Positions 40,213 through 49,269 are shown, numbered from the stretch's first letter. The stretch: DNA of 64,000 nt from a virus (IMGVR_UViG_3300005253_000051:17506-81505), one strand, 5' to 3'. The notes: generated by a model from the sequence alone, not told the origin. A program made the numbers and translations.

Positions 40213-41876
40213 CAGAAAACGGCCCGCACGATCTCGGACGCCAACGGGATCAACGCCGACAACGCATCCTGAGCGCCGAGTGATTTGGATCGCACGACCA
40301 TGACCGAAGGAAGACGCCCGGCGTCGCTCTGCGCTTTGATCGAGATGACCACAGCTGCTTTTTCTTGGGCATATGGCAAGAGGCGATAGTCCGGCAGACT
40401 GGCCTCTTCGGCGATCTTGTCGGCCACGCTCGAAAACCAATCCTCGAACAGCGTGTATTCGGTGTTCCGTGTCGGCATGCAATCGACGTACAGAATCAGG
40501 GCGGGTTCAGCAGTCTCCCCTGATTTCACGCACGCCTCAGCCATAAGGACCTGCATCTTTAATGCTGCAATCTCCTCTTTCGCTTCCGTAAGAGCTTTCC
40601 ACTCCTCGGGTGGATGATAATCCGGGTGTCCCGGTCGATCCCGAGGAGATGGAACTCCACCCTGAACAGACACCCTGGCCATCGCCCTGGTCATAGCTTG
40701 CTCTTCGGTAAGATCGTGCCAGGCTGTCACCGGTACTTCAAGACCCTCTGCGACGGCTAGCGCCCGTGCCTCTCCCTCAGCCTTCCGCAGCTTCTCCCTG
40801 TCGCGCTCGATCTTGCGCAGCGCCTTTTCCGCCGCGGTCATCTTCTTGCGCCCAGGTTTGCCCTTGGTCGCTTCTTGAATCTGCACGGCTTCCTCGGGCG
40901 TCGTGGTACGTGGGGGTGCATCCGGGGCCAACACACCCGTGGGGACTGGCGTCGGCTCGGGCGCCGGTGGCGCAGGCACCGGGGCGACGGTCATAGGCGG
41001 TGGGCCCGGCAGAGCAGGCACCAAGGCGACGGCAGCAGTCGGCGGGACCGGAAGTGTGGGCGTCGGGGCCGGAAGCGTGGGCGCCGTGCCGACTCCGTTG
41101 CCGGCTCTCATCTCCGCTTGCTTCTTCCGTAGGTCGGTCAAAAACGACATGTTCACTTTTCCTTTGGTTCCGAGTTGCTTGAACGGTGACGGGACGATGA
41201 CTCCACAGCGCGCTCGATGAGGACACCCGCCGTACATGCTGCACGCTGTGATAGTGGGTTTGGTTTGCATGACCTCGGTGCATTTAGCCACTTCGATCAT
41301 TTTTTCGACGATGACAAGACGCTTGTTCCACTCCGCTCGGACGTGTTCACGATCGACGATCGTCTTGACGGGTTTGATGAGTGGCGTCTTGCGCCGCGTG
41401 TGAATGTACGTATGGCCTAATTCGATCTCGCCGACGTAGCCTTCCTGGTAACACCACTCGGCGTAGCTGATGAGTTGTGTGTTCTTCGAAAGCTCGTCCG
41501 GTGTCTTGGCATATCGAAAATCACTCGTGCTCTTGTAGTCGCGCACGCGCATCGGCGCGCTCTCGTATTCGATCAAATCAACGTAGCCGATCCACGGAAG
41601 ATCGCCAACTGTTGAAAGCTGAATTTTCAGCTCTACGAAACAATTGATATCCGGCGTCGGAAGGTACGGCTTGAGCGCTATGACGAATTTTTTGAACTCG
41701 TCGTCGCGGATCCAGCCGTAGAGCAAGTAGTGCTCGATAGCTCCGTGAATGTCGGACCCGAGCTGCATGGCTCGGCTCTTGGGCGAACGAAATCCTGCAA
41801 CCCGCTCGAACCACCAGAGCCTCTCACACCTCTCGAATGTTGTGACCTGTGATGCGCTAACATTTTTCAGCTTCAC
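40212..41876 (-). CDS. Cas4/RecB-like PD-(D/E)XK nuclease with Pro-rich linker and extra domain
   Basis: 554 residues. Starts with VSASQVTTFERCERLWWFE (Cys17) and GSDIHGAIEHY (His44); nuclease motif GYVDLIE (Asp100) and VRDYKS (Asp113, Lys115); Cys-rich end CSMYGGCPHRARC, consistent with a 4Fe-4S cluster as in Cas4/AddB nucleases. Then a long Pro/Ala/Thr linker (~245-340), a basic helix and a C-terminal alpha/beta domain. In a primase/helicase/polymerase operon this is a replication-recombination exonuclease, not a CRISPR-adaptation Cas4. The C-terminal domain is duplicated in the next gene. Confidence 0.8.
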   Translation of the reverse strand: MKLKNVSASQVTTFERCERLWWFERVAGFRSPKSRAMQLGSDIHGAIEHYLLYGWIRDDEFKKFVIALKPYLPTPDINCFVELKIQLSTVGDLPWIGYVDLIEYESAPMRVRDYKSTSDFRYAKTPDELSKNTQLISYAEWCYQEGYVGEIELGHTYIHTRRKTPLIKPVKTIVDREHVRAEWNKRLVIVEKMIEVAKCTEVMQTKPTITACSMYGGCPHRARCGVIVPSPFKQLGTKGKVNMSFLTDLRKKQAEMRAGNGVGTAPTLPAPTPTLPVPPTAAVALVPALPGPPPMTVAPVPAPPAPEPTPVPTGVLAPDAPPRTTTPEEAVQIQEATKGKPGRKKMTAAEKALRKIERDREKLRKAEGEARALAVAEGLEVPVTAWHDLTEEQAMTRAMARVSVQGGVPSPRDRPGHPDYHPPEEWKALTEAKEEIAALKMQVLMAEACVKSGETAEPALILYVDCMPTRNTEYTLFEDWFSSVADKIAEEASLPDYRLLPYAQEKAAVVISIKAQSDAGRLPSVMVVRSKSLGAQDALSALIPLASEIVRAVF

Positions 41877-44427
41877 CGCCGTAATTCACTTTCATTTGGT
41901 CCAGGTCACCAATTTGATACTCGGTAGCCCACCCAAAAACGTTGTCCGAATCGATCTTGTGAAAATTACACCGTTTTCCATCGACCTTTTTGTTGATCGT
42001 TCCGTTCGACAATTTTTTAAGAGCCGCTCCTATGTATTGAGCGCCGTTTTTGTGTACCGGAGTCTTCATGTAGAGATCCCAGCAGTCAATCGCTCCCTGC
42101 GTGTTAACGAGTAGTTTGCCTGCACCCACCTGAGCCAGCGGGGTTTCTTTCTTGGTGCGGTAGACCTTGGTCAATATCTCCGGTGCGCTCATGAAACGCA
42201 CAAGCCACTCGAACACGTCTTGGTGCGGACCCTGCATCAATAGCCGACGGTGGATCTCAGAGCTTTCCCCCTCGACGATGAATCGCTTGCCGGGGGTGAC
42301 AACGCGATTGTCCCGCAGCCACAGCAGGTGTCTCGCCATGAGATCGCCCACTACCCATCGATCGGTGAGACAGTTTGCCGGGTTGTTCTCGACGAGCCAA
42401 TCTGCCGCGGCTTCGGTTGCGCTCAGGTGAAGGAATCGACGCGACACCGCCTTCATGTCTTCTTGCGTCATATTTTCGCTGCCCATCGATAGCACCGAAT
42501 CATTGTTCGCGCCGATGAGCAGCCGCACGCTGCCACGCACACGGTGATTCGCGAGGTACTTCTCGGTGCTGGTGAAGCTCGTGGCGCCGATGAGCGCACG
42601 TAGTTTGATAGAAATATCCTTGACGCCCTTCGGCAACCCTTCATCGACGTAGATCAGGGGGCACTGAAAGATGTCGGCGTTGAAACCCGATCCTCCGATC
42701 ACGTTTTCGATCAGCGTTGGGCCCCCGTCTTGCCACAGACGGGCGACCCCTTCGGATAAGAGATTTTTCCCTGAACCGGTGGCGCCCGACAAATAGAGCG
42801 CGCAGCACGGCTTGTCGAGAAAGGTCACAACCGCGAGCCAATCGAGAAGTTTTTCGTGGTCGCTAGACAGAAGTAAAAGCCACGTAGCGATGTTGGTATC
42901 GAACCGAGGAGTAAGATTCCGCAAAGGCAAAACGGCGTGATAGAACTCGCGCTCGTCTGTGCTGAAGTAGCTTTCCTGTAGCGTCATATCACCGATGATC
43001 TTCCTGGCGTTGGTGGCGTACTCCTGAAGTATGCGGCCGATGGTTTTCTGCTTCTCAACGTCCTTGTCGTTGATATACGTGAGATCGAAAATTGCCGTCG
43101 TCTCCCATGCATCCCGTGCATAGACGAGCACTTCGTCGCGCGTGAGTGGGTGGCTGTAGCGCTGAGGCTCGTTGAAGTCGAAGACGTGGAAAGTCGTTTT
43201 GTGCTGGATGATCGCATGCTGGCGAACGAACGCGGACTCGTGTTGATCGTCGCTGGGCTCGTTGGGCTCATCTGGTTCATCTGGTCCGATTGATTTGCGC
43301 AGCGCTCTTGCTAGCGCTTGGAGCTGCGGCGATTGCTTCGCGTCTTTGACGCGAAAATCTTCCTGAGCGCGCGCCAGTTTTTCCGCTGCTTTTTCTAACT
43401 CCTCGTCGAGCGTCTTCTCTGCGCCGGGTTCTGCGGCCCAGATCGAAAGCGATGCCTCCAGCACGCGGGCGAGCACGACAGGATCCATCGTGCGCGCGGT
43501 CGGGCTTATCCAGACGATTGTGGAGCAAACCGCCTGCATTACCGCATCGCGATTACCGGAGTCGGCGAAACTCTGTCCCATGAGCACCGCGTTGATCGCC
43601 GCTTTGTTGCGATGCTGTGGATCGAGCACGCGCATTGCGTTGACGACCGGCAGCAAGACGACATCGACCGGTACTGGTCCGGGCGCGGGCGCAGACGGCG
43701 CGGCTGGCGGCGGCACAGGAACAGCGACAGATATCCTGGAGATCCCAGCTGCGATCTCGCTGGGGTCATAACGCACTGCATTATTGAGGTACTCCAGACG
43801 GACAAGAGCGCGGGCGCCGCCTTTGAGATTGTCAAAGCCGGGCACGCGCCATACGCGCTGGATGGTGGCCGTCGAATCTACTTGCCAGCCCTTGGCTGCC
43901 CCCCTGTCGATGAGGGTCTGCTGAAAGCTCTGATAAGCTCTCTGGGCCTGCTTACGATCGGCCGGCGTCCGAAGAATCCAGGGCTTGTGGAACAGCCAGT
44001 AGGGGTGCCAGCCGTACCCGGTGAACACCAACATGCTGGGGTCGGGCCCGCCGTAAAGCAGGTCGAGCGCGGCGTCGTCGGTTGGTGGAAGATTCTGTGC
44101 TGCGTGGGCGCCTGGGATCTCAGGGTGAGCGACGTCGAGATCTCCTGCGAAACCCGGAAGGGCGATGACATCCTGTTTCCCGCCCTGTTGTCGATGACTC
44201 AAACCATCGCAGCGAAGTCCAAGACCAAAGTAGACGTTCTTGGTTTGATTCTCAGCAGTTAACTCGGCTATGTCGTCGTCGGTAGCAACGACCAGATCGA
44301 CTAGCGGCACATGGAGTGATTCCCGGGTTGGATTCAGCCAAATTGTAATATTTCCACATGATGGGCTCCCTGTGGGCCACAGCGCCGAGAAAAACTCTCG
44401 CATCCGCTCCCCCGCATAGCTCGACAA
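41857..44427 (-). CDS. Primase-helicase (AEP-like primase plus SF3 helicase)
   Basis: 856 residues. N-terminal RepB/AEP-like primase: GFAGDLDVAHPE (Asp96, Asp98), GYGWHPYWLFHKP (His141) and VDSTATIQRVWRVPGFDNLK. A linker domain, then an SF3/D5-type helicase: Walker A SGATGSGKN (~547-555), Walker B CPLIYVDEG (~589-597) and IGANNDSV (~638-645). It would start and unwind replication at the iteron region that begins ~75 bp upstream of its start codon. First gene of the leftward transcript. Confidence 0.88.
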   Translation of the reverse strand: MSSYAGERMREFFSALWPTGSPSCGNITIWLNPTRESLHVPLVDLVVATDDDIAELTAENQTKNVYFGLGLRCDGLSHRQQGGKQDVIALPGFAGDLDVAHPEIPGAHAAQNLPPTDDAALDLLYGGPDPSMLVFTGYGWHPYWLFHKPWILRTPADRKQAQRAYQSFQQTLIDRGAAKGWQVDSTATIQRVWRVPGFDNLKGGARALVRLEYLNNAVRYDPSEIAAGISRISVAVPVPPPAAPSAPAPGPVPVDVVLLPVVNAMRVLDPQHRNKAAINAVLMGQSFADSGNRDAVMQAVCSTIVWISPTARTMDPVVLARVLEASLSIWAAEPGAEKTLDEELEKAAEKLARAQEDFRVKDAKQSPQLQALARALRKSIGPDEPDEPNEPSDDQHESAFVRQHAIIQHKTTFHVFDFNEPQRYSHPLTRDEVLVYARDAWETTAIFDLTYINDKDVEKQKTIGRILQEYATNARKIIGDMTLQESYFSTDEREFYHAVLPLRNLTPRFDTNIATWLLLLSSDHEKLLDWLAVVTFLDKPCCALYLSGATGSGKNLLSEGVARLWQDGGPTLIENVIGGSGFNADIFQCPLIYVDEGLPKGVKDISIKLRALIGATSFTSTEKYLANHRVRGSVRLLIGANNDSVLSMGSENMTQEDMKAVSRRFLHLSATEAAADWLVENNPANCLTDRWVVGDLMARHLLWLRDNRVVTPGKRFIVEGESSEIHRRLLMQGPHQDVFEWLVRFMSAPEILTKVYRTKKETPLAQVGAGKLLVNTQGAIDCWDLYMKTPVHKNGAQYIGAALKKLSNGTINKKVDGKRCNFHKIDSDNVFGWATEYQIGDLDQMKVNYGGEAEKC

Positions 44428-44500
44428 CTACCAACGCTGCCGAGACTAGATTTTGTACGCCTCCTGCGAAGCGGAGTCAAGAGGCTAATCCCGGAAGGGT

Positions 44501-44958
44501 GTGTCATTTATGACACTACGAGGGGTACGAGGGGTTTTCGGAAAACTATTTTATTTGGTTCTGGCTCCCTCTTCAGCTCTTCTATTTCTCTTCTCTATTA
44601 TTCTATTTATTTTCTATTATATCTCTATCTCTATATTATTTATTACACTTTTACCAAAACCCCTAGTACCCCTCGTAGTACAGTATAATAAGGCAAAATC
44701 ATAGGCTTTTTCACTACGAGGGCTACCCTCGTAGACCCCTCGTGAGCCCTCGTAAAAGCCCTCGTAGTGCCCGCTTGTGCGCCCACGGGATTTCGAATAA
44801 ATAAAAAACGCTCACTTTTTTACATCGATGTAAAAAAGTGAGCGTTTTTTAGATCTAGCACCATAGTTACAAAATCAGTGCTTTCGGGGGGCTATAGTTA
44901 CAAAATGAGGTTACTACGAGGGGTCTACGAGGGGTCTACGAGGGCTACCCCTCGTAGT
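44501..44958. other. Candidate replication origin: AT-rich tract with iterons
   Basis: No gene in this stretch. It has a GTGTCAT/ATGACAC inverted repeat (44501-44516); TACGAGGG iterons at about 44517 and 44526 and, inverted, at 44670; a ~110-bp AT-rich, pyrimidine-biased tract (44565-44660); five iterons in both orientations at 44713-44768 (including CTACGAGGG, 3 nt, CCCTCGTAG); and four more at 44913-44956, three as an 11-12 bp direct repeat. ATAGTTACAAAAT is also repeated (44863 and 44893 areas). It sits at the strand switch beside the primase-helicase. Confidence 0.7.
44803..44850. repeat. Perfect 48-bp palindrome
   Basis: 24-bp arms with no loop, centred at 44826/44827 (CATCGATG), beginning AAAAAACGCTCAC and ending GTGAGCGTTTTTT. 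Both strands read as a long hairpin followed by T6, so it can act as a two-way terminator. A perfect palindrome in an origin could also be a dimer-resolution, protelomerase-type or cruciform site. Confidence 0.85.
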
Positions 44959-44983
44959 GAAATACTCGATCTGAGGGCACAAA

Positions 44984-45054
44984 AATGGCCCCCATGCTCA
45001 GTAGCCTGGGGGCCGGTGGTCCCATGCTGGTTGGCCAGGGAGCCGGGGGCCATT
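44984..45054 (+). other. Nested GC-rich hairpins (possible structured RNA)
   Basis: GGCCCCC at 44987-44993 can pair with GGGGGCC at 45008-45014 or with GGGGGCC at 45045-45051 (outer arm AATGGCCCCC/GGGGGCCATT). Two mutually exclusive stems suggest a switching RNA or a structured origin transcript. No gene lies from 44428 to 45129. Confidence 0.45.
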
Positions 45055-45129
45055 GCCTCCGCTCATCGCGGTTTCGGGGGACACGCAAGATCGGAAAGCG
45101 TCTCTACTATATGAAGATCGCTACCAGAG

Positions 45130-45357
45130 TCAAGTGCTACATAGGAACTTCAGTTCTGAGTGGGCGGCAGTGACACTGATTCGGCCTTCTCTGGCGCCTT
45201 CGACGGCTTCCCACACGTGCTGGATGGTGTCCAGGATGCGCGCGGCATCTTCTACGTTCTCGTTTTTCACTAGATCACCAATGATTTTCCAGGCTTCGTT
45301 CTTCAGAACTGCTCCTGTAGAGATCTTGGGCGGAATCGTATAGAGTCTTGGCATCAT
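45130..45357 (-). CDS. Hypothetical protein, 75 aa
   Basis: Start at 45357 (MMPRLYTIPPKISTGAVL) with AAGGAG upstream. Mostly helical (AARILDTIQHVWEAVEGARE). It is divergent to the next gene, and the two start codons overlap. Leftward, toward the origin. Confidence 0.6.
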   Translation of the reverse strand: MMPRLYTIPPKISTGAVLKNEAWKIIGDLVKNENVEDAARILDTIQHVWEAVEGAREGRISVTAAHSELKFLCST

Positions 45358-45805
45358 GGCAATCTCCTTCACATTGCTTTCAGCGAACAAGTACCAACTC
45401 GTTTATCGAGCTTCTCAAGATGGCGCAGCAGGGGCCGAACAGCTCATCACCAATCGAGATGCAACTGGTCTCGCAGGTGCCGATCTTCGTCTTGATTCCA
45501 GAGGTGCTGTAGGCGGATTTGGTGTGGGTGGTGCCATATTCGAGATGGTTTCAACGCCGACGGTTGATGATGCAGCCGCTAAAGCTCTCCTGATCTCAGG
45601 GATAGGGAGAGTCCTTATCACGATCGAACAACGCTCTGCACCGGCTAACGTGGCAGATCGGCAGGTATGGGCCGCTAACATCTTGGAAGGGGGCGGCGAT
45701 CCTGCTTCAGCAGGGTTCGCTGTGATAGCGATTGCCGGCCCCGATGTTGGACCAGCTTCTGCTATCGTTCGTGTTCAACGACAGCACAGTTACGTAAATG
45801 AGTAG
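45356..45805 (+). CDS. Hypothetical, possibly virion protein, 149 aa
   Basis: MAISFTLLSANKYQLVYRAS then Gly/Ala-rich beta segments (ADLRLDSRGAVGGFGVGG) and VIAIAGPDVGPASAIVRVQR. The composition fits a capsid-associated beta protein. Its ATG overlaps the divergent gene's ATG, leaving no visible ribosome site. Confidence 0.55.
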   Translation: MAISFTLLSANKYQLVYRASQDGAAGAEQLITNRDATGLAGADLRLDSRGAVGGFGVGGAIFEMVSTPTVDDAAAKALLISGIGRVLITIEQRSAPANVADRQVWAANILEGGGDPASAGFAVIAIAGPDVGPASAIVRVQRQHSYVNE

Positions 45806-46219
45806 TTAGCTGTCTTTAGGGGCAACCGTAAACAACTCTTTGGCGTCGGCGACGCGCTCTTGTCGGAAGGCGTCGATGTCGGCCGCATGCCGGGCTTGGG
45901 AACAGAACGCGCCAGCCATTTCCAGGATGCGGGGGTCGTCGGTGACTTCCTTCAGGTGACGCCCTAGCGCGTCAAGTTGCGCGTGGGGCCAACCACGAAC
46001 GGACTCGGGGTTGAGGTTGGACACAGCGAATTGGATGACCGGTAGCGCGGCATACAGCGCGGCTCGCAGGTCGGCTTCGTCATCCTGGATCTCCGGGGGG
46101 CATTTCTTCAATGCCAGGTTCTCCGCTACCAGCTCGTCGATCCTCTTCTTCATCGTCTGGAATGTCTGGTAGGGGACTGTCATCAAGATTCCCGAGTAGT
46201 TCACGTTCACATCCGACAT
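45806..46219 (-). CDS. Hypothetical protein, 137 aa
   Basis: Coiled-coil start (MKKRIDELVAENLALKK), then helical; contains AFCSQARHAADIDAFRQER. Its first 140 bp overlap the Fis-like gene in another frame. Function unknown. Confidence 0.6.
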   Translation of the reverse strand: MSDVNVNYSGILMTVPYQTFQTMKKRIDELVAENLALKKCPPEIQDDEADLRAALYAALPVIQFAVSNLNPESVRGWPHAQLDALGRHLKEVTDDPRILEMAGAFCSQARHAADIDAFRQERVADAKELFTVAPKDS

Positions 46220-46418
46220 TTTCCTCTTCTTCCCTTCTTTTGTGCTTTTGAGGGGGCAACTTTACCCCTAGTTCCTGGGCTTTTTTGTAGAACCACCCTC
46301 GTTCTTTGCCCAAATACTCCGCCGCATCTGAGGCACTTCCGGTAAATTCGAGTGCGTGGCGCAAGATGATGCGGTCGCTTTCATCACGCATCATCCTGTA
46401 ACGGTTAGACTTTTTCAT
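46080..46418 (-). CDS. Fis-type HTH protein with acidic tail, 112 aa
   Basis: Residues 10-55: DRIILRHALEFTGSASDAAE and YLGKERGWFYKKAQELGV form an HTH_8/Fis-like domain; the tail is Glu/Asp/Pro-rich (DSPLPDIPDDEEEDRR). Second Fis-like protein in the window. Long out-of-frame overlap with the downstream gene. Likely a transcription regulator of the central region. Confidence 0.6.
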   Translation of the reverse strand: MKKSNRYRMMRDESDRIILRHALEFTGSASDAAEYLGKERGWFYKKAQELGVKLPPQKHKRREEEENVGCERELLGNLDDSPLPDIPDDEEEDRRAGSGEPGIEEMPPGDPG

Positions 46419-46872
46419 CGTTACCCGTAGTAATGATTTCGCTAGTGACGGCGTCGTAGGCGGCAGAAGCAGAATCATAGGCGGAGATGGCGGCGGCATA
46501 AGCAGCGGTGATGGCATCAAGGTCATCCGCAGTGGTATCGGGGTCATCTTGAGTAGTTTCCGTCTCCATGAGGTTGGACCATCCGAGCACTTGGAGGTAA
46601 GCCACAATAGGGGTAAAGACCATCCCGAGCGCGCCAGCGACGACAATCGCGAGTGGATGGTCGCCTGCGAAGCCCAGAAGGGGGAGATCGTAGTGCCGGC
46701 CAAGCACTACCGCGGCGCCAGCACAGTAGAACGTCCCCGAGCACGCTGCACACAGCGTCCAATACTCCAACCACGCCGGGAAACGGCTCCAGAGCCATTG
46801 TGTTATTTTGGCGCGCGCGAGCAGATAGTATAGGGCCGTAGAAATTGTAATATAGAGTACTACTGTGTTCAT
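46405..46872 (-). CDS. Three-span membrane protein with Ala/Asp-rich tail
   Basis: 155 residues. VVLYITISTALYYLLA, TFYCAGAAVVLG and AIVVAGALGMVFTPIVAYL are hydrophobic; a CAAC pair lies between. The tail (DAITAAYAAAISAYDSAS) is helical. Small phage membrane proteins of this layout are often annotated DUF1360-like, which is a tentative fit. Confidence 0.55.
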   Translation of the reverse strand: MNTVVLYITISTALYYLLARAKITQWLWSRFPAWLEYWTLCAACSGTFYCAGAAVVLGRHYDLPLLGFAGDHPLAIVVAGALGMVFTPIVAYLQVLGWSNLMETETTQDDPDTTADDLDAITAAYAAAISAYDSASAAYDAVTSEIITTGNDEKV

Positions 46873-47348
46873 TTGGTACCGTTTCCTCGTGGTTTTGGGT
46901 TAAGTGCGGCGCCTTGGGTTTGCTCGTGGTCGTCGGAGCCAAACACAGAGGCGCGAGTGTCGGCCGAGGTGATGTCGCCTTTGTCGGCGCCGTCTGGGGC
47001 GTATCTTTGTTCCCAAGATGCACAAAGTGCACGATATTCTACGAAATCTCCGGCCATTTTGTTTTTGGCGCACAGACCCATGGTGCCTTGTTGGAGCCGG
47101 ATCATCCCCTCGTCTTGACTTTCGATGAGTTTGAGCGCGCGCTTGGCGTCGAAACTGCGGCCAATTAGCGAGATTCCCTCTTTTTCTAGGTTCAGTCTCG
47201 CTTTGTACTCCAGTTCGCGACTCCTCTTTACGTAGTAAACTTGTTGTGCTTTCGGGCCGTTATCGAAATGGATGCAATTCTGGCAGCGTTTTGAACGCTC
47301 GATTGTCGGCGCCGAGATGAATAGGTCGGGCTTGTCGCTGGCATTCAT
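46869..47348 (-). CDS. Cysteine-containing protein, 159 aa
   Basis: Start at 47348 (MNASDKPDLFISAPTIE) with TAGGAC upstream. CQNCIHF near the start and LCAKNK...RALCASW later give four cysteines, possibly a metal site as in small phage zinc/Fe-S proteins. The long middle helix is charged. Divergent from the 613-residue gene; 79 bp between them hold the promoters. Confidence 0.55.
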   Translation of the reverse strand: MNASDKPDLFISAPTIERSKRCQNCIHFDNGPKAQQVYYVKRSRELEYKARLNLEKEGISLIGRSFDAKRALKLIESQDEGMIRLQQGTMGLCAKNKMAGDFVEYRALCASWEQRYAPDGADKGDITSADTRASVFGSDDHEQTQGAALNPKPRGNGTK

Positions 47349-47427
47349 GGGTCCTATCATAGACATTCTACGGAATCCGACAAGTGGTGGTTGACGGATT
47401 GGTAACAAGCGCTTAGTTTCGAAGGGT

Positions 47428-49269
47428 ATGGCAGCCGTCAAAAAACAAGTCGGGTTTGATCTCGCTAAGTTGGCAAAGCTCCCTGGGCCTTTCCGGCTGT
47501 ATCTAACGCGACAACTTCCCGGTGGTCAAAAAGAACCGATCCCTCTGCCGCAGACTGAGTGGTCGAACCAAGAGGTAATCGACTTCGAGAACACCGTTGT
47601 CACTCGTATTTCAGGCGGCGGCAATTACGCGGCGCAGCTTACGACTCTCGACGGCGGCGACGGTTTTACTTGGGAGTTTGGTTACAGCGAAAAACTGTAT
47701 CCTTCGATGGTGCCCCCCGGACTCCAGTCCGCGTATGTGCCTCCACCTGTGACTGTCCAAGGAGCCCCAGTGGCTACACCTGCTCCGATCCCGTATGGCC
47801 TTCAGATTCAGAATCAGAATCAGCCACTCGCGCAGCCGCAGGCGCATTTCGCGACGCCGATTTCCCAACTCTCGGGTCCAGCATACATGTATCCCCCTGG
47901 GTACGGACAACCCATTCCACAGTACCCGTATCCGAGTCCCTATCAGCCACCGCGGCAGGCGGCGGACTCGAAAGAGGACGCGCTGAAAAAGGAACTGGAA
48001 CAGATCAGGCTTGCGAATCAGCAAGCGGAGCACCGACGCGAACGAGAGTCTGATGCAGCGCGTCATACCGCTCAAATGACTTCGTTGCGAGAGGAGATCC
48101 GCCGCGCTTCTGAAGCAGTGAAGCAACCGGCTGGCGAGTCGCCGGAGTTGGTCGCACTCAAGAGCCAGAACGCGATGCTTCAAAAGCAGATTGAAGCTCA
48201 GGCACAGGCCCAGCGCGATATGATGACCAAGATAGAGCGGCAACAAGCCGAGTCACGGGATCAGACGGCGCGAGATGTCGCGCAGCGGCAACACGAAGAG
48301 CGCATGCGCCAGATGGAGGAAAACAGCCGCCGTGAGATGCAGGGTCTCAAGGATCAGATGGCGCTGGTACAGGCCAATAATGGCAAACAAGATCCGATGC
48401 TCCCCTTTCTCATGGAATCGCAGAGGCAGGCTGCCGATGTAGCGCGCGAGCAGGCGCGCACCGCAGCCAGTGCGCCTCAGCAGCTCATGAGCATCGTCGA
48501 AGGTGTGCGGCGTAGCTCCGGTGCTGATCAGATCATGACGAACCTCGCGGGTGCTTACGACTCCGTGAACAACATGGTGATGCGCAACGCCGAGATGATG
48601 GGCAACTTCATGGCGCAGAGCCAAGGTTCACCCGTGATGGGGCTTATCGGCGATGCTTTGCATTCCGGCAAAGAAGTGCTAGCCCAGATGGTGACGGCGA
48701 AGTCGAAATCAGAAGAAGCACGGGCTCAGGCCGACGCCGCCCGCGATCAGCAGACTGCCGCGATTGAATACGCACGGGCTAACGCCGCCGCAGCGGCAGC
48801 GGCCCAGAGCAAGGGTAATGGCGTACCTGAAGAGGATCAGGTCATTCAGGCGACTGAGGCGCGACAGGAAGCAGAAGTCGAGGCGGAACAAGCCAATCAA
48901 GAGGTAGCGAATCTAGAGCCGAAGCTTTTCGGCTCTCTGCTCTGGCCCGAGATTGAAAAACTCCGGCAGTGGATTGCCAAGGAAGGGATCGAAAATGTTG
49001 ATCCCCGTGGCATCGTAGTCATGTTGATCCAGGCAGCTGGAAAGATGAAGGAGAATGGGCTCGACGCCCCCGTCCTCTACTTGTTTGAAAATCAGCAGTG
49101 GGCCGAACTGTTCGATCGTGTCATTCCTGATGTGACCGCTGAATTTGCCAGCGAGTGCGTCAAGATCATGTCTGAGATTAGCACTCGGCTTGCGACAGTG
49201 ACCAAGCCCGAAGAAATTGAGGAGATCCTTCGAGGACCCTCCAAAACCCCGGAACAGACAGCGAACTAG
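47428..49269 (+). CDS. Large coiled-coil protein, 613 aa
   Basis: Short folded N-terminal domain (RLYLTRQLPGGQKEPIPLPQ; ISGGGNYAAQLTTLDGG), a Pro/Gln/Tyr-rich segment (SPYQPPRQ), a long charged coiled coil (~180-330), and a helical C-terminal domain with two Ala-rich stretches (ANAAAAAAAQSKGN). No known motif. It opens the rightward transcript. Could be a scaffold, partition or virion-assembly protein. Confidence 0.65.
   Translation: MAAVKKQVGFDLAKLAKLPGPFRLYLTRQLPGGQKEPIPLPQTEWSNQEVIDFENTVVTRISGGGNYAAQLTTLDGGDGFTWEFGYSEKLYPSMVPPGLQSAYVPPPVTVQGAPVATPAPIPYGLQIQNQNQPLAQPQAHFATPISQLSGPAYMYPPGYGQPIPQYPYPSPYQPPRQAADSKEDALKKELEQIRLANQQAEHRRERESDAARHTAQMTSLREEIRRASEAVKQPAGESPELVALKSQNAMLQKQIEAQAQAQRDMMTKIERQQAESRDQTARDVAQRQHEERMRQMEENSRREMQGLKDQMALVQANNGKQDPMLPFLMESQRQAADVAREQARTAASAPQQLMSIVEGVRRSSGADQIMTNLAGAYDSVNNMVMRNAEMMGNFMAQSQGSPVMGLIGDALHSGKEVLAQMVTAKSKSEEARAQADAARDQQTAAIEYARANAAAAAAAQSKGNGVPEEDQVIQATEARQEAEVEAEQANQEVANLEPKLFGSLLWPEIEKLRQWIAKEGIENVDPRGIVVMLIQAAGKMKENGLDAPVLYLFENQQWAELFDRVIPDVTAEFASECVKIMSEISTRLATVTKPEEIEEILRGPSKTPEQTAN

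Noticed and set aside
40212-41876. The Cas4/RecB-like nuclease as a CRISPR adaptation gene
   Set aside because: It is about 29 kb from the array, inside the replication operon, and carries a long extra C-terminal region; no cas1 or cas2 accompanies it.
44501-44704. Plus-strand open frame giving a hydrophobic 67-residue protein
   Set aside because: It lies over the AT-rich pyrimidine tract and iterons of the origin candidate; the hydrophobicity is a by-product of T-rich codons and there is no ribosome site.
47611-48624. Leucine-rich minus-strand frames opposite the 613-residue coiled-coil gene
   Set aside because: Antisense of a Gln/Glu-rich coiled coil gives Leu/Arg-rich frames; the plus-strand gene is continuous and fits the rightward operon.
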